Below, piece after piece: positions 1 through 5,352 of a stretch of 9,493 nucleotides of DNA. Both the position numbers and the translations under genes were made by a program. Origin of the DNA: Pseudomonadota bacterium. Its GTDB lineage: Bacteria; Desulfobacterota; Desulfobaccia; Desulfobaccales; 0-14-0-80-60-11. The notes under the pieces were generated by a model, which saw only the letters and a program-made list of their open reading frames with translations, made no database searches and was not told the DNA's origin. Within the stretch, counting starts at the first letter, position 1, and every line of letters starts with the position of its first letter. The stretch covers positions 1 through 9,493 of the forward strand of contig JAHIKF010000089.1 in the NCBI GenBank assembly GCA_018897875.1, in the 5' to 3' direction.

Positions 1-184
1 CACTTATAACAATGGCCATAAATTCCTTCTGTTTGGAGGTTCTTAAATCCCCCTAAAGTCCCCCTTTTTCAAAGGGGGACTTTAGGGGCAATTCCTTGTA
101 CTTCCCCCCTTTTCTAAAGGGGGGTTAGGGGGGGATTTGAATGGTTCCCGCAACAGAAAAAACTTTTGGCCATTGTTATAAGTG
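1..184. mobile_element. MITE-like element with 18-bp terminal inverted repeats
   Basis: The first 18 bases (CACTTATAACAATGGCCA) are the exact reverse complement of 167-184, so the segment is closed by perfect terminal inverted repeats. It has no plausible coding content. Inside are nested C/G-rich palindromes: a perfect 18-bp stem at 50-67/71-88, a 9-bp stem at 104-112/116-124, and an outer pairing of the AAATCCCCCTAA stretch near 46-56 with TTAGGGGGGGATTT at 125-138. This architecture fits a non-autonomous miniature transposable element mobilised in trans. The left end coincides with the window edge, so the inverted repeat may be longer and a target-site duplication cannot be checked. The internal C5TAAA-type palindrome resembles short repeats dispersed in many bacterial genomes (from memory). 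Confidence 0.65.
50..88. repeat. Perfect 18-bp hairpin inside the MITE-like element
   Basis: CCCCTAAAGTCCCCCTTT at 50-67 pairs perfectly with 71-88 across a TTC loop. It would fold strongly as DNA cruciform or RNA. The stem is followed by GCAATTCC rather than a T-run, so a classic terminator is not indicated. Confidence 0.8.
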
Positions 185-263
185 CGCCGACCTGGACGTG
201 ATGGATCACGCCCCGGTCCGTTGGCCTACAGACCGGTTGCCTCCCATCTTCAGATCCTGACCA

Positions 264-286
264 GCCCCGGGGCTCACCCCCGGGGC
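264..286. repeat. GC-only palindrome, 9-bp stem
   Basis: GCCCCGGGG (264-272) and CCCCGGGGC (278-286) form a perfect 9-bp stem around a CTCAC loop. No T-tract follows on either strand, so it reads better as an intergenic palindromic repeat than as an intrinsic terminator. The rest of 185-435 shows no gene. Confidence 0.5.
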
Positions 287-400
287 ACCACAGCATCCGG
301 CTAACTTCCGTCCCCGCCCTTGCCCGAAAGAACTGCCCTTATACCATGTTTCCGGTCAACCCAACCCAACCTGGAACTCATTGACCAATCTTAATTCTTT

Positions 401-433
401 AACCGAAAACGAAAAACCGAAAACCGAAAACGG
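401..433. repeat. A-rich tandem repeat of CGAAAA-type units
   Basis: Units of the form ACCGAAAA / ACGAAAAA repeat about four times directly after the SH3 gene stop codon (read on the minus strand). A similar array lies at 9082-9117 upstream of ispA, so this is probably one dispersed repeat family in the genome. Confidence 0.55.
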
Positions 434-435
434 TA

Positions 436-849
436 TTACATGGCTTTGGGGGATGGGGCGGGCTTGGCTGGCTCCTTGGGAGCCGGCGCCGGGCGCTTCC
501 GGGGAACGGACCGCGGCCGGTCAGCCGGAACGGGCTGCAGGTAGCGCATGGAGGCCCAGCCGGTCCGATCGCGGCGCTCATCCCCCACCCGGGCCCAGCC
601 CGAGTTGGTCTCCAGGATCTCCACTTCATCGTTGAACTGCAGGGTGCCAATCTGGCGCGCGGCGGTGGTGGGGCCCTCCCGGAGGGCCAGGCTGGATACG
701 TTCACAAAATAAAGCTGGGGGCCCGGCGGCGGTGGCGGCGGCGTTTCCATCACCATCGGCGGCGGCGGGCCCGTTTCCACACAGCCCATGCACAGCGCCA
801 GGGCCATCACACAGAGTGCCAGACCGATACGGGTGCGTCTCAGGGTCAT
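436..849 (-). CDS. SH3-domain lipoprotein
   Basis: Predicted 137-residue envelope lipoprotein. The N-terminus has basic residues, a hydrophobic stretch (about 8-22) and a lipobox-like LCMGC with the acylated cysteine at residue 23; Cys rather than Leu at -3 makes the lipobox slightly atypical. A proline-rich linker (about 28-44) leads to a bacterial SH3 (SH3_3/SH3b) domain at about 46-107, recognised by the LALREGP, GTLQFNDEVEIL, SGWARV and GWASMRYL blocks. The tail from 108 is rich in Pro, Lys, Ala and Arg. Such domains commonly bind peptidoglycan or act as adaptors; no catalytic domain is present, so a structural or binding role is inferred. An AAGGAG ribosome-binding site at the right distance supports the ATG at 849. 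It looks monocistronic, and its exact ligand is unknown. Confidence 0.85.
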   Translation of the reverse strand: MTLRRTRIGLALCVMALALCMGCVETGPPPPMVMETPPPPPPGPQLYFVNVSSLALREGPTTAARQIGTLQFNDEVEILETNSGWARVGDERRDRTGWASMRYLQPVPADRPRSVPRKRPAPAPKEPAKPAPSPKAM

Positions 850-855
850 GAAAGT

Positions 856-862
856 CTCCTTA
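856..862 (-). promoter_or_regulatory. Strong Shine-Dalgarno of the SH3 lipoprotein gene
   Basis: Read on the minus strand the sequence is ATAAGGAGACTTTC directly before the ATG at 849. The AAGGAG core sits about 6 nt from the start codon and fixes this start. Confidence 0.75.
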
Positions 863-981
863 TGCGAGATTATGCGGCAGGCTAACCATCTCCCGCCTCA
901 AAGCGGCAGGTGAGACCTCTGGACTGGCGGCAAATTTCCACCCCGACCCTGGTCTCAAAGCCCAATCTTTGCGTGTGAGGC

Positions 982-1011
982 ATGATAGCACAAAGTTTTT
1001 TGAAAAAGCAA
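982..1011 (-). promoter_or_regulatory. Possible sigma70-type promoter upstream of the SH3 gene
   Basis: On the minus strand a TATCAT -10-like box (982-987) lies 18 nt downstream of TTGCTT (1006-1011). The -10 matches consensus at five of six positions, the -35 only at TTG. It would give a leader of roughly 125 nt before the SH3 gene. Weak, by inspection only. Confidence 0.25.
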
Positions 1012-1296
1012 TTCTCCTGGAAATTACGAGCCTGCCGGACCATAGGATGCCAGGAATAGCAGTGATTATCGTTCAGAAAAACCCAGGCCGGCACGGCCCG
1101 TTAGTGGGGAGTGGTACCTCTGCGTTCGCCAAAAAATAATCGCCGGCCGGCAAGCTCATGATTTTAGACTTTTTCTTTAAATTGATACCACTCCGCCATC
1201 AATGGAGGAAGTTCAACGGCAGAAACCTGATTTATCCTACCACCTGGCTCTCTGTGGTCAAAACCGGAGATAGGCTTACCAGCGCTTCAGTCGGGA

Positions 1297-1311
1297 TCAG
1301 ATTATATCTGA
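1297..1311. repeat. 15-bp palindrome, possible operator
   Basis: TCAGAT-TAT-ATCTGA is a perfect dyad with 6-bp arms. No adjacent start codon or promoter ties it to a gene, so a regulatory role is only a guess. Confidence 0.3.
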
Positions 1312-1547
1312 CTTCGATGGATAAATTTACCTGCCGGCAGGGTCTGAGTCGCGGCTATGATAACCATATAAAATAGTAATTATTATGGCTTACGGTGCGT
1401 ATACATAGCAGGTACTATCTATTCTCCCACGTATTTATCCAGCACAGGGCCACGGTTGCTGTCCCCCTTCTTCCGGCCCCAGCGCCCCCCCTGTAGCCCA
1501 CAGTGAGAACCGCTGATTGATGAGGCATCGTTTACATAAATCGCTTT

Positions 1548-2552
1548 TTACGTTTTCTTCATCCCGGACGCGGCACTCTGAAGCGCGCCCAGAAAGGAGG
1601 TTGCCTTCTTCCCGACTTCCTTGCCCGGGTCAGCCTGGCTATAAGAGTTCGCTAAAACGATCCGGGCGATTTCTTTTAAATCCAAGGCTGCGGGGCTGTT
1701 CTCCTGGTTCAAGGGGAAGGGCACCATCTGGTTGACAGCCTTTTCAATCCCCGGGTCATAGGAGATGTGTCCCAACACCTGAGGCACAAAGCTCAGAAAA
1801 GACCCGCAGACTTTTTCAATTATCCGGGCCGCTTGAAGGTCCGAATCTTCCTTCACCATATTGACCACGAGTAAGAGTTCGAAGGTTTTCAATAGTTGAG
1901 AAAACCGGCTCAAGCGGTCCTCTCCCCCTTCCTGAAGCTGAAGCAGGAGTTCCTTAACCGATTCGATCTTGCTCTCAGAGGGGGTCGCTTCGGTTTGGAG
2001 CACCAGGCCCAACACATCATGGTCTTTGGCAAACTCTCGGGTGATGCGGCGATACAGGGCGCTTTTGATGAAGCCATAGACGTTTTGCAACGAAGTGGCC
2101 TGATTGGTCATTATACAAATGCGGCCTTGGGAGTAATTGAAGAAGTCGAGAATATTATATGAAGTCCCAGCCCCCAGATCCAGGAGGACCAGATCGGCCG
2201 GCAGGTTTTCAATCTGTTTTAAAATTCGCACTTTCTGGGCGTAGGTGGGGTTGGCCGACCCCAAGATATCATCCGCCCCACAGATCAGACCAATCCCTTC
2301 CACCTGCGTGTCAATGACGACATCTTCCAGGCGGTCTACCCGGTTTAAAAAGAAATCCTCCAGGGTGCACGGAGGAAAACGCACCCCCATGAGGGTGTGC
2401 AGATTGGCCCCACCCAGATCCGCATCCACCAGGATGATCTTTTTCCCCATGCGGGAGAGAGAGATTCCCAGGCCCAGAGTAAAGACGCTTTTGCCGATGC
2501 CGCCTTTGCCACCGCCGATGCTCCAAAGTTTCTTGCTTAACTCCACCGCCAT
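1548..2552 (-). CDS. MinD/FlhG-family P-loop ATPase
   Basis: Predicted 334-residue cytoplasmic ATPase of the ParA/MinD/FlhG (SIMIBI) class. It has the deviant Walker A GGGKGGIGKS at 13-22 with signature lysine K16 and K21, a Walker A' DADLGGANLHT at 43-53, and a Walker B LVLLDLGAGTS around D125. These proteins dimerise on ATP and position or count cellular structures at membranes, poles or on the nucleoid. The GGANLHT and GAGTS variants suggest an FlhG-like subgroup rather than MinD of the Min system. The C-terminal 15-20 residues could form an amphipathic helix, but this is weak. It is the last gene of the minus-strand cluster, 73 bp after the PilZ-like gene; no flagellar or minCE genes are in view. 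The start is uncertain: AAAAGGAG abuts the ATG at 2552 with no spacer, whereas the in-frame GTG two codons on (2546) has ideal 6-nt spacing. Confidence 0.88.
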   Translation of the reverse strand: MAVELSKKLWSIGGGKGGIGKSVFTLGLGISLSRMGKKIILVDADLGGANLHTLMGVRFPPCTLEDFFLNRVDRLEDVVIDTQVEGIGLICGADDILGSANPTYAQKVRILKQIENLPADLVLLDLGAGTSYNILDFFNYSQGRICIMTNQATSLQNVYGFIKSALYRRITREFAKDHDVLGLVLQTEATPSESKIESVKELLLQLQEGGEDRLSRFSQLLKTFELLLVVNMVKEDSDLQAARIIEKVCGSFLSFVPQVLGHISYDPGIEKAVNQMVPFPLNQENSPAALDLKEIARIVLANSYSQADPGKEVGKKATSFLGALQSAASGMKKT

Positions 2553-2560
2553 CTCCTTTT
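2553..2560 (-). promoter_or_regulatory. Shine-Dalgarno that questions the ATPase start codon
   Basis: AAAAGGAG on the minus strand ends at the base immediately before the ATG at 2552. Ribosome spacing favours the GTG at 2546, six bases further on. Confidence 0.55.
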
Positions 2561-2625
2561 CATCCGGCCCGATAGGTGAAAATTTCTTGAGAGGCTAGCA
2601 CGGGCTCCCTGCCCGATAATTTTCA

Positions 2626-3249
2626 TCACTCTCCGGAAAGACTGCGTTCGCGCCACCAATGCCACAGGCATTTGCCGGCAATCACGAGGCTCCCAAGCAA
2701 TATCAGGATGATAGCCAGGGAGTTGTGGGAATCGGGTAGGCCAAATTGCAGCGCCACGCCCCCCAAAAGCGCCGCGGCGCCCAGGTAAAAAATGAACCTG
2801 CCGTCACCGGTGGCTGGTTTGAGCTTGACCTGGTCCCAATACCTCCAGAGGTCTGAAATATCTTTGGGGCGAGCCAATAAATTTTCCAAGGATCGACGAA
2901 ACTGAAAGTCGGCTTCTTTCAGATCCAGCCCCAACAGGTAATGAGAAGGATTGCTCTCTCCTTCGCGAACCCAAACCACTGTGGTTCGCAGTTGAGTCTC
3001 CTTGGAGAATCCATCCGGGGCCAAATGGATTAAGCCTAACTGGTCCACTAAACCCTCAACCTTCAAGTCATGGGGAAGATCGACCACTTCCAAAATGACT
3101 CCTTCGGCGGTCAGATCTTTTACTTGAACCGGCAGCCGGAAGAATTTCCCTTGCCCCTGGGGCTCAATCTCCAAATAAAAATCAGGGGTGACCCCAGGCG
3201 CTTCCACGTCGAGAATCGGCGAAGTGGCGTTACTTATTAGAGCTTTCAT
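2626..3249 (-). CDS. PilZ-like domain protein with two C-terminal membrane helices
   Basis: Predicted 207-residue inner-membrane protein. Residues about 22-127 resemble a PilZ fold: a DLTAEGVILEV strand at 45-55 matches the family D/N-x-S-x-x-G motif (Thr replacing Ser), and YLLGLDL at 104-110 plus a following helix resembles the domain end. The c-di-GMP-binding RxxxR motif expected before the DxSxxG strand is missing; the only Arg in that part is R38, inside the next strand. Two hydrophobic segments follow (about 152-170 and 177-197), then a short basic, Trp-rich tail. PilZ domains are c-di-GMP receptors, but this copy may have lost ligand binding and act as a scaffold. It is the middle gene of the cluster, 39 bp after the PrimPol-like gene. 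No clear Shine-Dalgarno precedes the ATG, which may indicate translational coupling. The PilZ call rests on motif similarity alone. Confidence 0.65.
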   Translation of the reverse strand: MKALISNATSPILDVEAPGVTPDFYLEIEPQGQGKFFRLPVQVKDLTAEGVILEVVDLPHDLKVEGLVDQLGLIHLAPDGFSKETQLRTTVVWVREGESNPSHYLLGLDLKEADFQFRRSLENLLARPKDISDLWRYWDQVKLKPATGDGRFIFYLGAAALLGGVALQFGLPDSHNSLAIILILLGSLVIAGKCLWHWWRERSLSGE

Positions 3250-3288
3250 CAGGGCGGCTCAGCCTCCAATCATTGCCCAACCCACCGG

Positions 3289-4740
3289 CTAGGCTTTTTT
3301 CTTCAGTAAATGGCGGAGATAATCCACTTCTCTGGCCAACTGCGCTTCTAATTTCAGGTTAAGACCCTTGTTTTCCCGGCGCTCTTGTTTGCAGATTTCT
3401 TGCCACACTTTCAGTTTCCCCAGTTCATAGATCATGGCTTCATAGCGGCGGCGCTCGACAATCAGGTTTTCCTGAGAAGCTCTGACAAATTCCTGCCAGC
3501 TATCGCCAGATTCCCCCTTGCCTTGATGCGGGCCGCTCGGTTTGTGGCTCTTCGCAGGTTGCTCCTCACCGGGCCATTCTAATGATATGGCAGTATGCCC
3601 GGATACGGCCCGACTGCAATAATCACCCTCCACCGGCGGGGGACTGTGACGGGATTCAACGCCGCGCCCAGGTTCCTGGGCAATGGCCCGGATCCGCTCC
3701 CCGGGGGCCAGAGACTGACCGGGCTCATCATCTTGAAGACCCCCTCCCTGAAGCCGTCCTGCCAAGACCCCTCCATTGAGCAATTGCTGAAGATATTTCC
3801 ATCCCTGAGGCCGCTCCCGGGCATCCCCCAAAGGAGCATGCCACAAGAGGCCCAGCAATAATTGCGCTTCGTTAATACCTATAGCCCGAGCTGCTGCCAG
3901 TAGGTGTTGGTAATAGCTTTCCGGCGAAGGAGCCGGGTTCATGAGGGCCTGCAATACGCTGGGGTGGGGGGCGATGGCTGGGTAGATCTCTTCCCAGGAG
4001 GGGATTACCGGGGCTGACAGACTGGAGTCCGGGCCCGGAGCGATAAACTCGATGATTTTCCTGAGGACGGCAGGCGGTTGGCTTGGAGCGCTATCCCAGG
4101 GAGGCTTAAGCCAGCGCCAGTTGGCCTGAGTGCGGGGTTCCAGCGATGGCGGCGCCATTACCAGGTTTCCTTCCCCGAACACCTTGACCTCAAAGGGTTC
4201 CAGCAAGAAAGAGGAAGGGAGCTGCCAGCCTTCAGGAAGTTCATAGTAATGCTGCTCTAAATGGGCTCCCGCCTCCGCGACGCATTCGGAAGACCAATCT
4301 CCGCGCCTGAAAGGGAATACCCGCCCTTGCTTTTGCACCTCTATGACCAACAGACCGGAAGCGGAGCCGGTGCGCACCCCCACATTTAACGCGATGCCAT
4401 CCAGGCTCAGCTCGATCAATTTTTCGGACCAGGTCGCCTTGGGTTCCTGGAAATCCAAAAACTGATTGACCCGGTTCTGAGAATTAACCGCGGCCAGATG
4501 CCAACCTAGGCTCAGATAATGGCTCATGTATTGTATTAAAACATCGCTGAATTGCAGGTTTTTCCTCAGGTCCAAAATTCGGCAGAATTCCTCTTCCTGA
4601 ATTTTTCCGCAGATATTATTGAGGAATTCTTCCTGCTCGTTACTATCTAACTCATTAAGCATTGTGGAAGCCCTGGTTGACTTGGGAGATGCGGTGAAAG
4701 CCTGACCGCTGTGACCTACCCAAGTGTTTTCGTGGTTCAT
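3289..4740 (-). CDS. Degenerate PrimPol-like domain protein with C-terminal coiled coil
   Basis: Predicted 483-residue protein. Residues about 65-205 resemble the bifunctional DNA primase/polymerase N-terminal (archaeo-eukaryotic primase) domain. In order there are YLSLGWHLAAV (75-85), KATW (101-104), NVGVRTGSASGLLVIEV (119-135), a histidine in EQHYYELP (H164), and VKVFGEGNLVMAPPS (185-199), the block that ends the fold in this family. Where active enzymes carry the metal-binding Asp-x-Asp after the GLVV strand, this protein has E134-V-Q136, so catalysis is probably lost. No helicase domain follows. Residues 220-410 are Pro/Gly-rich and mostly low complexity; about 415-483 are charged and heptad-like, suggesting a coiled coil. 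A later ATG at 4662 (Met27) is an alternative start; neither has a good ribosome-binding site. First gene of the cluster with the PilZ-like protein and ATPase. A binding role for nucleic acid or nucleotide is inference. Confidence 0.7.
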   Translation of the reverse strand: MNHENTWVGHSGQAFTASPKSTRASTMLNELDSNEQEEFLNNICGKIQEEEFCRILDLRKNLQFSDVLIQYMSHYLSLGWHLAAVNSQNRVNQFLDFQEPKATWSEKLIELSLDGIALNVGVRTGSASGLLVIEVQKQGRVFPFRRGDWSSECVAEAGAHLEQHYYELPEGWQLPSSFLLEPFEVKVFGEGNLVMAPPSLEPRTQANWRWLKPPWDSAPSQPPAVLRKIIEFIAPGPDSSLSAPVIPSWEEIYPAIAPHPSVLQALMNPAPSPESYYQHLLAAARAIGINEAQLLLGLLWHAPLGDARERPQGWKYLQQLLNGGVLAGRLQGGGLQDDEPGQSLAPGERIRAIAQEPGRGVESRHSPPPVEGDYCSRAVSGHTAISLEWPGEEQPAKSHKPSGPHQGKGESGDSWQEFVRASQENLIVERRRYEAMIYELGKLKVWQEICKQERRENKGLNLKLEAQLAREVDYLRHLLKKKA

Positions 4741-5352
4741 TCAGTTAGTCGAGCCGGATCAACCGCCTTCACGATCAAGCACGGTTCGGAGCACTCCGCC
4801 TGATCACTATGGACGGTGACAAACTTCTTATAAATTATCGGCATATCAGACAGGCCGCATGAATTTCCTGAATTTTGCCGAGATTATGGCGCTGGCTTGG
4901 CCGGTGCGGTCAAGAAAAGGTTTTTGTACCTCTTTCCCTGGAAAAAATCCCCCAGAGTTTCTTTTCGTGAAACAGAATCCTATCGTAGAATGCATGATAA
5001 AAATAACTCCTCCAATATATCTTGCCAGCTTAGACAATTATCCTCAGATAAGCCAAAAACCCCGCTATGATCTGAATAGCGCAATTGACCTTTTGTGTGG
5101 GGGGGGCGCCAGAATCCTCTTTTGTCCGATGATATTATGCCTTGATGGAGAGGCTGCCCGGTCAAGTCTTGACCATTACAGATTATTCTTGCATGCGGTC
5201 CCTATTAGTGACAAGGTGCGGAAAAGGCCTGCAGGCAGGTTCGACGATTTGTGGCGGGCGTCCCCTGTGGTTGGCAAGCCTCTGCAGCAAAAATTACGGC
5301 GGCGCGGGCTTGCGCCTGCGGCGACATGGCGCCTCCAGTGCCGGCGGTGATC
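4741..5352. other. Divergent intergenic region between the ATPase cluster and the GH8 gene
   Basis: This 612-bp stretch separates two divergently transcribed genes and should hold promoters for both. The longest open frame (4859-5350) has erratic composition, no ribosome-binding site and no recognisable domain, so I do not call it. Visible dyads are CGGAG/CTCCG within 4785-4798 enclosed by GATCA/TGATC (4773-4777/4801-4805), CGCTAT/ATAGCG (5063-5068/5076-5081, loop 7) and GGTCAA/TTGACC (5160-5165/5169-5174). None resembles a known riboswitch that I can name. Base composition is mixed, AT-rich around 4970-5080 and GC-rich near the GH8 start. Confidence 0.55.
5160..5174. promoter_or_regulatory. 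GGTCAA-N3-TTGACC dyad upstream of the GH8 gene
   Basis: A perfect 6-bp inverted repeat about 180 bp upstream of the GH8 start. Its right arm is a good -35 hexamer (TTGACC), but I see no matching -10 at 16-18 nt. It could be an operator; evidence is positional only. Confidence 0.3.

Larger units (their letters stand above)
850..1547. other. Gene-poor intergenic region, about 0.7 kb
   Basis: I find no convincing gene here. Open frames on both strands are short, lack ribosome-binding sites and have unnatural composition. Visible structure: a 15-bp palindrome TCAGATTATATCTGA at 1297-1311 that could be an operator; an imperfect inverted pair GGAGTGGTACC (1108-1118) / GATACCACTCC (1184-1194); and a C-rich run near 1460-1497. 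The region lies between the 3' end of the ATPase gene and the 5' end of the SH3 gene, so it should hold the terminator of the first and the promoter of the second. No clear intrinsic terminator was seen. Confidence 0.6.

Noticed and set aside
401..433. CRISPR-like array
   Set aside because: The units are short contiguous tandem repeats without spacers.
882..1094. 70-residue minus-strand open frame near the SH3 gene
   Set aside because: No ribosome-binding site and no recognisable family; short enough to occur by chance.
1158..1376. 72-residue plus-strand open frame in the gene-poor gap
   Set aside because: No Shine-Dalgarno and no protein-like pattern; probably chance.
5269..5290. Sigma54-like TTGGCA...TGCA upstream of GH8
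   Set aside because: The distance between the GG and GC elements is one base too short for a -24/-12 promoter.
4859..5350. 163-residue open frame upstream of the GH8 gene
   Set aside because: No ribosome-binding site, erratic Cys/Arg-rich composition, no domain pattern, and it ends just before the GH8 start in a divergent promoter region.
5251..5352. Longer GH8 start at the in-frame GTG 5251
   Set aside because: It would put about 34 residues in front of a clean lipoprotein signal peptide that begins at Met 5353.
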